Shown: positions 8,866 to 17,418 of the stretch, one piece after another | Position numbering within the stretch: position 1 is the first letter of the stretch | How the letters are laid out: each line of letters begins with the position of its first letter | Assembly: GCF_002218025.2 (NCBI RefSeq) | Contig: NZ_AP018680.1 | Coordinates: forward strand, 992,001 to 1,056,000 | Reading direction: 5' to 3' | Origin: Vibrio casei | GTDB lineage: Bacteria > Pseudomonadota > Gammaproteobacteria > Enterobacterales > Vibrionaceae | DNA: 64,000 bases | The notes under the pieces: generated by a model | Databases searched by the model: none | What the model was told of the DNA's origin: nothing | The model's input: only the letters and a program-made list of their open reading frames with translations | Position numbers and translations under genes: made by a program

Positions 8866-9507
8866 TTATGACATTAAACCGGGGAAAAGGCTACCAATGC
8901 CATTAGCGATAAATTGAACCCCTAATGCTGCTAATATTAACCCCATAATACGCGTAATGACGTTGATTCCAGTTTGTCCCAAAAAGCGGACAATCAGTGG
9001 TGCTGACCGAAACAATAGCCAAGAACAGAAGCAAAATACAATGATCGTGGCTATTATGCCGAGTATTTCAAATAAACTTGGATAACGAGCCCCATAAACT
9101 ATGGTTGAGCTTATTGCACCAGGACCAGCCATTAAAGGCATAGCTAATGGCACGACCCCTATTTGTTCTCGACTGATATATTCTGTCTGTTCTTGCTTAT
9201 TCTGTTTATCTTCCCCCAATTTACCACTCATCATAGAAAAAGCGATGCTCATTAAGAGTAAGCCTCCCGCGATCCGGAAAGAATCAAGAGATATACTGAA
9301 CATATCTAATAAGAATTGCCCGCATAATAAAGAAACTACCAAAATAATCCCAACGGCGATATTGGCTGTGGTTGCCGTTTTATGCTTATCTTCAAGTGAC
9401 ATATGCCCTGTCAGTGAAACAAATATGGGCATGATACCTATAGGGTTCACTGCTGCGACTAGCCCAAGAAAGAATTGAAGGTAAATGGCAAGTTCAATTG
9501 AAGCCAT
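8866..9507 (-). CDS. ychE: MarC-family inner-membrane protein YchE
   Basis: 213 aa, six hydrophobic helices. Family motifs include AAVNPIGIMPIFVSLT, SGKLGEDKQNKQEQTE and VVPLAMPLMAGPGAISSTIVYG. The central loop and C-terminus (GQTGINVITRIMGLILAALG) match E. coli YchE closely, and ychE is next to adhE in E. coli too. Transport function is not established; the family was once thought to be antibiotic-related without support. Transcribed away from adhE. Confidence 0.88.
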   Translation of the reverse strand: MASIELAIYLQFFLGLVAAVNPIGIMPIFVSLTGHMSLEDKHKTATTANIAVGIILVVSLLCGQFLLDMFSISLDSFRIAGGLLLMSIAFSMMSGKLGEDKQNKQEQTEYISREQIGVVPLAMPLMAGPGAISSTIVYGARYPSLFEILGIIATIIVFCFCSWLLFRSAPLIVRFLGQTGINVITRIMGLILAALGVQFIANGIGSLFPGLMS

Positions 9508-10215
9508 AATTAAATCTCAACAGTTAATAATGAAAAGGTTGCAGAGGCTAAAACAAGTTCATAAAAGTGAATTCTTCTTATGTTTATATACTAAAGTGAT
9601 TTTAGCCACTGCTTAAAATAGAGTTACAGCATCCTTAAAGTGACTTAGGTATAACAGTAGAAGATGGCGTAATGTAAGGCAAATTGAACAGAATTTCGAG
9701 GGCTATCTGATATTGAATAATGGATTGATAGTGGTGAGCTCTATGAACATGCTTAGTTTGTAAGTATAACTAAGTTTTTATGATAACTGTTTAAATTTAT
9801 TGACAATATAAAAATGCCTCTAAAGTAGTACTTGGTTATAAGTTGTGCTTATACTGCATGTAGCACGAAAAACATGAATCATATTTGGTTTTTTATTACG
9901 GAAATTTATTTACATTTTTTTGTGTTGTTGATCGGATTTTCTAATGATAAGTAAATATATTTCATAGAGTAAAATTATTTAAATCATTAAAAATCAAATG
10001 GTTGATTTTGTCATTTATTGTCATTACCGCTTTAGAGGTAATTAGCATGTGAGAACTGATCTAGGTCAATATTTTTAATATTTGAAGGATTATACTCAGT
10101 TTGGAAAGCAATTTACTAAGACAGTTTAAGTGGCTTAAATATTTGATAGCAAGTCGTTCCGAAAGCTCAGCAGTTTTACTAAATAGTTTTAATTTTTAAT
10201 TTTAGGAGATTCACT
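9508..10215. promoter_or_regulatory. 708-bp ychE-adhE divergent regulatory region
   Basis: A long AT-rich non-coding region with no convincing ORF. It must hold the ychE and adhE promoters; adhE leaders are long and anaerobically controlled in E. coli. A candidate FNR-type site lies at 10056-10069. The adhE ribosome-binding site is TAGGAG at 10202-10207. I see nothing else specific. Confidence 0.5.
10056..10069. promoter_or_regulatory. Candidate FNR-like site upstream of adhE
   Basis: CTGAT-CTAG-GTCAA matches the FNR consensus TTGAT-N4-ATCAA at 8 of 10 positions, about 150 bp before the adhE start. This fits anaerobic induction of adhE, but the distance and promoter were not determined. Confidence 0.35.
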
Positions 10216-10420
10216 ATGCCTGTAACTAATTTAGCTGAACTTGATGCGCTAGTCGCGCGCGTTCAAGCGGCACAAAAGGAGTTTGCCACTTACTCTCAAG
10301 AACAAGTAGATAAAATTTTCCGTGCAGCATCTCTTGCCGCTAACCAAGCTCGTATTCCTCTCGCGCAACAAGCGGTAGCGGAATCTGGTATGGGTATCAT
10401 TGAAGATAAAGTTATCAAAA
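10216..10420 (+). pseudogene. adhE: adhE 5' fragment (codons 1-68), interrupted by IS
   Basis: The N-terminus of the bifunctional aldehyde/alcohol dehydrogenase: MPVTNLAELDALVARVQ ... QEQVDKIFRAASLAAN ... AVAESGMGIIEDKVIK, closely matching E. coli AdhE residues 1-68. A good ribosome-binding site (TAGGAG) precedes the ATG. The frame runs into the IS3 element and stops at 10479 after about 19 IS-encoded residues. The product would be a short fragment of the acetaldehyde dehydrogenase domain with no active site. The rest of the gene resumes at 11664. Confidence 0.92.
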
Positions 10421-10450
10421 TGATCTGCTCCAGCCAGACTGGACACTTCA

Positions 10451-11302
10451 TTAAGCGACATTTTGATTTTCAAAGTTAACTGGGCTTAGATACCCAAGAG
10501 CACTGTGCCTTCTTGTCCGATTATAATCAACCTCTATGTATTCAAAGATCGTTTGGCGCATCTCGTCTCGCGTCATGATCGGCTCATACTGGATCGCTTC
10601 AACTTTCAATGAATGGAAGAAGCTCTCAACACAAGCATTATCCCAGCAGTTTCCTTTCCTACTCATACTTTGCTTTAGATTATAAGCAGTTATGATGTCT
10701 CGATAATCTTTTGAGCAGTACTGACTACCTCGGTCACTATGAACGATAACCTGCTCAGGGAACCCTCGACGGAACAAGGCCATTGATAACGCATCGCAAA
10801 CCAGAGTTGCCGTCATTCTGGTATCCATAGACCAACCGACTACTTGCCTGGAATAAAGGTCAATGATTACCGCCAAATACAGCCAGCCTTCGCTTGTCGC
10901 AACATAGGTGATGTCTCCCGCCCACTTTTGATTCGGAGCCTCTGCCTTAAAATCCTGAGCCAGCAGGTTCGGAGCAACTGGCATTTTATGTTTGCTGTCC
11001 GTCGTACACTTAAACTTACGTGCCGCTTTCGGCGTTAAATCCTGCCGCTTCATACTGGCGGCAATGGTTTTAACATTACGGCTATCACCGTTCTCAGCCA
11101 GCTCTTTCTGGATGCGCCTTGAGCCATCACGACCTTTGCTATTATCAAAAGCCTCTTTGACCTTCGTATCAAGCTCTTGCCGAGTTACCTCGCGCTGGAT
11201 GGCCTTGTGGCGATGCTTAATCCAGTAATAAAACCCACTTCGTGAAACACCGAACACCTTAGCCATGCGGGCAACTCTGAAGCACAGCAGGTGTTCGAGC
11301 AT
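10451..11302 (-). CDS. IS3-family transposase OrfB (DDE integrase core)
   Basis: 283 aa from the ATG. It has an N-terminal HTH_21-like region (FGVSRSGFYYWIKHR), then an rve core. The DDE residues are in WAGDITYVA, VIVHSDRGSQYC and NACVESFFHSLK. The frame is open upstream of this ATG through KPKVDCYEF to the end of OrfA, so the working enzyme is probably an OrfAB fusion (10451-11601) made by -1 frameshifting near 11326-11332, where the minus strand reads GCG AAA AAC C. No internal stop. Confidence 0.92.
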   Translation of the reverse strand: MLEHLLCFRVARMAKVFGVSRSGFYYWIKHRHKAIQREVTRQELDTKVKEAFDNSKGRDGSRRIQKELAENGDSRNVKTIAASMKRQDLTPKAARKFKCTTDSKHKMPVAPNLLAQDFKAEAPNQKWAGDITYVATSEGWLYLAVIIDLYSRQVVGWSMDTRMTATLVCDALSMALFRRGFPEQVIVHSDRGSQYCSKDYRDIITAYNLKQSMSRKGNCWDNACVESFFHSLKVEAIQYEPIMTRDEMRQTIFEYIEVDYNRTRRHSALGYLSPVNFENQNVA

Positions 11303-11316
11303 AAATTCGTAGCAAT

Positions 11317-11601
11317 CTACTTTAGGTTTTTCGCGAAGTAGGTGGCGGCCTTTTTTACTATATCTAGCTCTTCAGCTTGCTCAGCCAATTGTCGTTTGAG
11401 TTTGGCAACTTCAGCGGCTAGATCTTTTTCCCGCTGACTGGTGCTGGTGTCGCTCTTAGCTGACTTACGCCAACCATAGATCTGGGATTCGTGTAACGAC
11501 AGTTGTCTCGCTGCCGCAGCTACTCCCACTTTCTCTGCTAGCTTCAGGGCTTCTGCTTTAAATTCAGGGGAATGGATAATACGTTTTTTCTTGCTTGTCA
11601 T
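11317..11601 (-). CDS. IS3-family transposase OrfA (helix-turn-helix)
   Basis: 94 aa. The transposase_8 helix-turn-helix (FKAEALKLAEKVGVAAAARQLSLHESQIYGWRK) is followed by a leucine-zipper-like coiled coil (EKDLAAEVAKLKRQLAEQAEEL). GAGGTG lies upstream of the ATG. The frame ends at TAG 11317-11319 just after an A-rich slippery stretch, which places OrfB in the -1 frame. OrfA alone usually limits transposition; the fusion transposes. Confidence 0.92.
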   Translation of the reverse strand: MTSKKKRIIHSPEFKAEALKLAEKVGVAAAARQLSLHESQIYGWRKSAKSDTSTSQREKDLAAEVAKLKRQLAEQAEELDIVKKAATYFAKNLK

Positions 11602-11663
11602 GGTTCACCTCGTTAGTGATTGTACTCACTTAACTCGGTGTCCAAAACTGCTGGTGCGGATCA

Positions 11664-14140
11664 AAAACCACTTTGCTTCAGAATTTATTTACAATAAATA
11701 TAAAGACGAAAAAACCTGTGGTGTTCTAGAAGTTAACGATGAATACGGTACTATGACTATTGCTGAGCCTGTTGGCATTATCTGTGGCATCGTTCCAACA
11801 ACTAACCCGACGTCAACCGCGATTTTCAAATCTCTTATTTCTTTGAAAACACGAAATGCCATTATTTTCTCACCACATCCACGCGCAAAAAATTCAACTA
11901 ACGATGCTGCTAAAATCGTGTTAGATGCAGCGGTTGCAGCTGGTGCACCGAAAGATATTATTGGCTGGATTGACCAGCCATCTGTTGAATTATCAAATGC
12001 ATTAATGAAGCATGAAGGTATAAACCTTATTCTTGCTACTGGTGGTCCAGGTATGGTGAAGGCAGCATACTCTTCAGGTAAACCAGCAATCGGTGTTGGT
12101 GCTGGTAATGTTCCCGTTGTTATCGATGAAACGGCTGACGTTAAACGTGCGGTTGCTTCTGTGCTTATGTCAAAAACATTCGATAACGGTGTAGTGTGTG
12201 CCTCTGAACAAGCAATTATTGTTATGGACGAAGTTTACGACGAAGTGAAAGAGCGTTTTGCTGCTCACTGTGGTTATGTTTTGTCTAAAACTGAAGCAGA
12301 TAAAGTTCGTAAGATATTATTAATTAATGGTAATTTGAATGCGGATATCGTAGGGCAACCAGCAACGAAAATTGCAGAAATGGCTGGTGTAACAGTTCCT
12401 GCTAATACAAAAATTTTGATTGGTGAAGGTGGCGTAGTTAGTCATGATGATGAATTCGCTCATGAAAAACTGTCTCCTACATTAGGTATGTTCCGTGCAT
12501 CTTCTTTTGAAAACGCAGTAGAACAAGCGATTACTATGGTTGAAATTGGTGGCATTGGTCACACATCTGGTCTTTATACAAATCAAGATACTAATTCTGA
12601 CCGTATTCGCTATTTTGGCGATAAGATGAAGACGGCTCGTATTTTGATTAATATTCCAACTACTCATGGTGGTATTGGTGATTTGTATAATTTCAATATT
12701 GCACCGTCATTGACGTTAGGCTGTGGATCTTGGGGTGGTAACTCGATCTCAGAAAACGTCGGTCCTAAGCACCTTATTAATAAGAAAACGGTAGCTAAGC
12801 GAGCAGAGAATATGTTATGGCATAAACTTCCAGAATCTATTTATTTCCGTCGTGGTAGCCTTCCAATCGCGTTGACTGATTTGGCTGATAAAAAACGTGC
12901 ATTTTTAGTTACAGACCGTTTCTTATTTAATAACGGTTACGCTGATGAGGTTGTCAATCTTCTAAAAGCACAAGGCATTGAAGTGTATACTTTCTATGAT
13001 GTAGAGGCGGATCCAACGCTTTCTGTTGTAGAAAAAGGTGCAGCGGCAATGAATAGTTTCCAACCTGATGTTATCTTGGCATTAGGTGGTGGTTCACCAA
13101 TGGATGCAGCGAAAATCATGTGGGTGATGTACGAGCACCCAGAAACTGATTTCCAAGAGCTTGCAATGCGCTTTATGGATATTCGTAAGCGTATCTACAA
13201 ATTCCCTAAAATGGGTGAAAAAGCAAGTCTAGTTTGTATCACAACGACGTCTGGTACGGGTTCTGAAGTGACGCCATTTGCGGTTGTTACTGATGATAAA
13301 ACAGGTGCAAAATACCCGTTGGCAGATTATGAACTTACACCGGACATGGCAATTGTTGATGCTAATTTAGTGATGAATATGCCTAAGTCATTAACTGCTT
13401 TTGGTGGTTACGATGCAATTACCCACGCATTAGAGGCGTATGTTTCTGTTCTTGCGAATGAGTTCTCTGATGGGCATGCACTTCAAGCACTTAAGATGCT
13501 TAAAGAGTATTTACCATCAAGCTACAAAAATGGCGCTAATGACCCCATTGCTCGAGAAAAAGTGCATAGTGCTGCAACGATTGCAGGTATGTCGTTTGCA
13601 AACGCATTCCTTGGCGTATGTCATTCTATTGCACACAAAATTGGTGCTGAGTTCCACATTCCTCACGGTCTTGCAAACGCACTGATGATTTCTAATGTTA
13701 TTCGCTTCAATGCGAACGATAACCCAACTAAGCAAGCGGCATTTTCTCAATACGATCGCCCTAAATCACGCAGTCGTTATGCTGAAATCGCTGACCACTT
13801 AGGTTTAACCCAGGCTGGTGACCGTACAGCGCAAAAAATTGAGCGTTTATTAACTTGGTTGGATGATGTTAAGAAAGAACTTGATATTCCAATGTCAATT
13901 CAAGAGGCCGGTGTACCAGAGGCCGATTTCTTAGCAAAATTAGACGAACTAGCAGTAGACGCGTTTGATGATCAATGTACAGGTGCTAACCCTCGTTATC
14001 CGTTAATCACTGAGCTCAAAGATGTATTACTAGCAGCATATTATGGCAAGGCGTACATTGAAGGTGAAACGTTTGAAGGCACAACGGTTATTAAGAAAAC
14101 TGAGCAGCCAGCACCGAAGAAAGCTGCTAAGAAAAAATAA
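11664..14140 (+). pseudogene. adhE: adhE 3' part (codons 69-892), cut off from its start by IS
   Basis: 824 codons of the bifunctional enzyme. The aldehyde dehydrogenase domain has the catalytic cysteine in FDNGVVCASEQ. The iron-dependent alcohol dehydrogenase domain has GGGSPMDAAKIMW and the metal-binding region around ITHALEAY, FANAFLGVCHSIAHKIGAEFHIPHG. The full gene would encode 892 aa (E. coli 891). The frame stays open 5' into the IS end to an ATG at 11591, so an N-terminally altered protein is conceivable if transcribed, but no promoter or ribosome-binding site is evident. AdhE converts acetyl-CoA to ethanol in fermentation. No other decay is seen, so the disruption is recent. Confidence 0.93.
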
Positions 14141-14210
14141 GCTATAGAGGTTAAGTGCTATGAATGAGGAATCGTTTATAGTCACTTTGTTATAAAATAT
14201 TGTTATGAAG

Positions 14211-14237
14211 AAAAAGCCCCATCATGGGGCTTTTTTT
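14211..14237 (+). terminator. Bidirectional terminator between adhE and the SDR gene
   Basis: AAAAAGCCCC-ATCAT-GGGGCTTTTTTT: A-tract, GC stem, T-tract, located between convergent genes and usable by both. Confidence 0.85.
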
Positions 14238-14281
14238 ATATTCACTGCCGATCCTAAATTAAGGTATGGATACAGCTTAGC

Positions 14282-14944
14282 TTAATAACAATCTAAAACG
14301 CGACCATTAAAATAATCATTTTCGACAATATATTCAGCATTTCGGATTAACTCATCATGATTATGCGCCCAGTTATTAGGCTGGCTGTTATGTCTGAAAG
14401 TGCTTGGCAAAATGCCACCTACTCGAATATTAAATGGCATTAATTCTTTTGCCCAACTCTGAGTAAATTCAGAAATGAGTGAAGAAGAATGGTGTGGGTC
14501 GATTTGTTCTTGACCAGATAGGTTGACAATGACTCCTTTCTTTTCATTATTAAGCATTTGTTTGGCCGCAAGCTTACTAAAGCAGAGCATGGTTGTGGCG
14601 ATATTAGAAACTTGACCGCTGTATTGCTCTAGGTTGCTATCACCCATTAAAGATGGTGACGGTAGGCTAGGGTATAGGTTAATTAGGACATCAATCCCTT
14701 TGTCAAAGTGATGATTAATAGAAGAGAACAAAGGTTGTACACTTTCAAAACTATGGTCATCGAGTAAATATTGAAATACTTTAGATGAATATTGTTGGCA
14801 CTGGTGAATTGTGCGATTCAAAGTTATTTCATTATTATCGACTAAAATGACATAAGCATTAAGAGACAGAAAGTGCTGAGCTAAATTTTGACCTAAATGA
14901 GAGCCTGCTGACGTAATGACAACAACTGAATTTTGTATGTTCAT
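14282..14944 (-). CDS. Degenerate short-chain dehydrogenase/reductase-like protein
   Basis: About 220 aa from MNIQNSVVVI, chosen because GGGGTG precedes it; an upstream ATG at 14980 lacks such a site. The Rossmann start VVITSAGSHLGQNLAQHF resembles SDR TGxxxGIG, but the NNAG motif is replaced by INLYP. The YxxxK catalytic pair is absent: after NLSGQEQID comes PHHSSSLISEF. The rear SDR pattern (TQSWAKELMPFNIRVGGILPS) is kept. Likely a nucleotide-binding or structural protein without normal SDR catalysis. Its role is unknown. Confidence 0.7.
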   Translation of the reverse strand: MNIQNSVVVITSAGSHLGQNLAQHFLSLNAYVILVDNNEITLNRTIHQCQQYSSKVFQYLLDDHSFESVQPLFSSINHHFDKGIDVLINLYPSLPSPSLMGDSNLEQYSGQVSNIATTMLCFSKLAAKQMLNNEKKGVIVNLSGQEQIDPHHSSSLISEFTQSWAKELMPFNIRVGGILPSTFRHNSQPNNWAHNHDELIRNAEYIVENDYFNGRVLDCY

Positions 14945-15308
14945 AAAACACCCCATTGGTTTCAAATTTATAAAAAGCACGACTACAGTTTCAGTCCTGA
15001 CTCAATGGAAGTTAAGTACTCACATTCCTAACACGTAAAACTATAGATAGTAATCATGGTAGTAAAAGCTGTAAAAAACCTGTGAATAACATCATGTATA
15101 TGAAATGAAACAATGCAACTTATTAATAATTCAGAGGTTAGTAATTGAATGTCTGTGAATATATTTTTAATAGTGTGCTGTGGGTCTTTTTTTGAAATTT
15201 TGAAGTGGTATTACTAATTGGGCGTTTGGGGATAAATAATAAAAAGTCAGCGGTTCTTGCCTGCTGACTTTCTTAAAGTATTAAGTTTTTAACATATGAA
15301 AATGTTAA
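14945..15308. other. Intergenic region between the SDR gene and sodB
   Basis: 364 bp, AT-rich. It contains the sodB terminator (15241-15271) and presumably the SDR promoter. No ORF or other structure recognised. Confidence 0.5.
15241..15271 (-). terminator. sodB terminator
   Basis: On the minus strand AAAGTCAGC ... GCTGACTTTTT, a 9-bp stem followed by a T-tract, about 40 bp after the sodB stop. Confidence 0.8.
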
Positions 15309-15893
15309 TTACTTGATTAGGTTCTCTTCAACGAAAGACCAGTTAACTAAAGCCCAGAAGCCATTCATGTAGTCTGGGCGTACATTACGGTAATCGATGT
15401 AGTAAGCGTGTTCCCAAAGATCAACTGTTAGCAGAGGAGTGATACCTTCATCAGTTAAAGGCGTCGCTGCATTTGATGTATTTACTATCTCAAGTGTACC
15501 GTCAGTTTTTTTAACAAGCCAAGTCCAAGAAGAACCGAAGTTGTTGATTGCTGAATCAGTGAATTTCGCTTTGAATTCGTCAAAAGAACCAAATTGTTGT
15601 TTGATTGCTTCTGCTACGGCACCTGTTGGTTCACCGCCAGCGTTTGGTGCAAGGCAATGCCAGTAGAACGTGTGGTTCCAGATTTGTGCTGCGTTGTTAA
15701 AGATACCACCTGTTGAAGTTTTAACGATCTCTTCTAGAGATTTTCCTTCAAACTCAGTACCTGGAATTAAACCATTTAGCTTAACTACGTAAGTGTTGTG
15801 GTGTTTACCGTGGTGATAATCTAGCGTTTCGGCTGAAATGTGCGGTTCTAGCGCGTCTTTTTCAAAAGGTAATGCTGGTAATTCAAATGCCAT
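15309..15893 (-). CDS. sodB: Superoxide dismutase [Fe]
   Basis: 194 aa. It dismutates superoxide to O2 and H2O2 in the cytosol. Metal ligands are visible: His27 (LDYHHGKHH), His near residue 73 (IWNHTFYWH), then Asp and His in DLWEHAYYIDY. FGSSWTWLV and the residue pattern around the metal are those of the Fe-type enzyme. GGAG lies about 10 nt before the ATG. No signal peptide. Divergent from grxD, as in E. coli. Confidence 0.96.
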   Translation of the reverse strand: MAFELPALPFEKDALEPHISAETLDYHHGKHHNTYVVKLNGLIPGTEFEGKSLEEIVKTSTGGIFNNAAQIWNHTFYWHCLAPNAGGEPTGAVAEAIKQQFGSFDEFKAKFTDSAINNFGSSWTWLVKKTDGTLEIVNTSNAATPLTDEGITPLLTVDLWEHAYYIDYRNVRPDYMNGFWALVNWSFVEENLIK

Positions 15894-16237
15894 TGCTCAA
15901 ATCTCCATGTGTTAGAAAGGGAATTGCGTGTTCTAGTGTAGAACGATTTCCAATTATTTTTAATAATACTAACTAATGATGTCACAGGGTGACATAGCAT
16001 CAGCTTGAGCCATTGAAAGACTAGGGTTAGTTTAGCAAGTTTTTACTTTATTTAAAGCATTGATGCCTAAAAAAGATTTTGTGCAGCCTTAGCATACACT
16101 GATATATGCCAATTTCTGGCATAATATGAGCATTAAGGTTAAGTTTAGAATACCCTTACAAATAATGCCTTTTTATTATCGGTAAGATACAAGTAGAATA
16201 AGCGAAACAAATAAGAGTGATGTCTAGAGAGGACGCA
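15894..16237. promoter_or_regulatory. sodB-grxD divergent promoter region
   Basis: 344 bp of AT-rich sequence. It contains an inverted repeat TATGCCA-ATTTC-TGGCATA at 16105-16123 of unknown use, about 115 bp before the grxD start. I could not recognise a Fur box or assign promoters with confidence. Confidence 0.4.
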
Positions 16238-16573
16238 ATGGAAACTATCGACAAAATTAAACAACAAATTTCTGAAAATACCATTCTTCTATACATGAAG
16301 GGTTCACCAAAACTGCCAAGTTGTGGTTTCTCTTCTCAAGCGTCACAAGCGTTGATGTCTTGTGGTGAGAAATTTGCGTATGTAGATATTCTACAAAATC
16401 CTGACATCCGCGCAGAGCTTCCAATTTATGCGCAGTGGCCAACTTTTCCACAACTATGGGTTGAAGGTGAATTAGTTGGTGGCTGTGACATTATTATTGA
16501 AATGTTTCAAAAAGGTGAGCTTCAAACGTTAGTGAAAGAAGCAGCAGCGCGTGCACCAGCAAGTGAAGAATAA
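16238..16573 (+). CDS. grxD: Monothiol glutaredoxin 4
   Basis: 111 aa from METIDKIKQQ, chosen because GAGAGG precedes that ATG; an in-frame ATG at 16217 would add seven residues. The monothiol CGFS motif is at Cys29 (KLPSCGFSSQA), with the WPTFPQLW and GGCDI glutathione-binding segments. In E. coli this protein binds a shared [2Fe-2S] cluster with glutathione and works with BolA in Fe-S trafficking. It stands alone, divergent from sodB. Confidence 0.95.
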   Translation: METIDKIKQQISENTILLYMKGSPKLPSCGFSSQASQALMSCGEKFAYVDILQNPDIRAELPIYAQWPTFPQLWVEGELVGGCDIIIEMFQKGELQTLVKEAAARAPASEE

Positions 16574-16611
16574 CTAACGACTGTGATATGGCGGTTGTAT
16601 TTTGAACATTG

Positions 16612-16635
16612 AAAGGGCCTTTATGGCTCTTTTTT
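16612..16635 (+). terminator. grxD terminator
   Basis: AAAGGGCC-TTTAT-GGCTCTTTTTT: an 8-bp stem with one G-U pair, then a T-tract. Confidence 0.7.
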
Positions 16636-16692
16636 GTTTATACACTGAGGTAAAATCATATTAACTCACCAAAGTTATGCTAGGGGGAAATA

Positions 16693-17310
16693 ATGAGAAC
16701 CAAGCTTTATTATATTCATGATCCGATGTGCAGTTGGTGTTGGGGCTATAAACCTACCTGGGAAAAGTTGACATCAGAATTACCTAATGGGATTCAAGTT
16801 GAATATCTTATGGGGGGCTTAGCACCTGATAACGCTGAGCCGATGCCATCTGATATGAAAGTCATGCTAGAGCAAACTTGGCGAAGAATTGAAGCACAAT
16901 TAGGGACTTCGTTTAATTATGATTTTTGGCAACTCTGCCAGCCAGTGAGAACGACCTATCCTGCTTGTCGCGCAGTGATTGCTGCTGAGTTACAAGGGCA
17001 AGGAGAGGCGATTATAGATGCCATTCAACACGCTTACTATTTAAGGGCGATGGAGCCTCACCTAATAAAGACACATGTTTTTCTCGCGAAAGAATTAGGT
17101 TTAAATATGGAGCAATATGAAAGGGATTTACAAAGTGATGGTGTAGAAAATGAGTTTGCTCGACAATTGTCATTTTGCCAACAGTTAAGGGTTAGATCGT
17201 TTCCGAGTTTAATCTTGAGTATTAATGATAAGTTTTACTCGATTGAAGTGTCCTATACTTCCGCTGAAAAAACATTGAAAGATATTGAACATTATTTACA
17301 AAAGGTTTGA
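16693..17310 (+). CDS. DsbA-family (FrnE-like) cytosolic thiol oxidoreductase
   Basis: 205 aa. An N-terminal thioredoxin-fold strand is followed by a CxxC active site (DPMCSWCWGYKP, Cys13 and Cys16), a helical insertion, and the cis-proline region VRSFPSLIL. No signal peptide, so it acts in the cytosol, unlike DsbA. Related proteins are annotated DsbA-family or 2-hydroxychromene-2-carboxylate-isomerase-like; the CSWC centre favours redox or isomerase work on thiols. The substrate is unknown. AGGGGG lies before the ATG. Confidence 0.8.
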   Translation: MRTKLYYIHDPMCSWCWGYKPTWEKLTSELPNGIQVEYLMGGLAPDNAEPMPSDMKVMLEQTWRRIEAQLGTSFNYDFWQLCQPVRTTYPACRAVIAAELQGQGEAIIDAIQHAYYLRAMEPHLIKTHVFLAKELGLNMEQYERDLQSDGVENEFARQLSFCQQLRVRSFPSLILSINDKFYSIEVSYTSAEKTLKDIEHYLQKV

Positions 17311-17363
17311 TGGGGCTTAAAACAGGTTTCCTTCGTCTAAATTATTATTGGTTTACCTTAAAT

Positions 17364-17394
17364 AAAAACCGCGCTTATATTGAGCGCGGTTTTT
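17364..17394 (+). terminator. Bidirectional terminator
   Basis: AAAAACCGCGCT-TATATTG-AGCGCGGTTTTTG, a strong GC stem flanked by A and T tracts between convergent genes. Confidence 0.88.
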
Positions 17395-17418
17395 GTTTTA
17401 AGTACTTGGACTTGTCAT

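Larger units (their letters stand above)
10421..11663 (-). mobile_element. IS3-family element (1243 bp) inserted in adhE
   Basis: The ends are imperfect inverted repeats beginning TGATCTGCTCCAGC (left) and TGATCCGCACCAGC (right, reversed), both continuing to a GGACAC block. Flanking AAA (10418-10420 and 11664-11666) is the target duplication: removing the IS and one AAA regenerates ATC AAA AAC CAC, the expected adhE codons. Two overlapping transposase frames on the minus strand are in the -1 relation typical of IS3. Both are intact. It differs from the element at 1006-2647. Confidence 0.93.
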
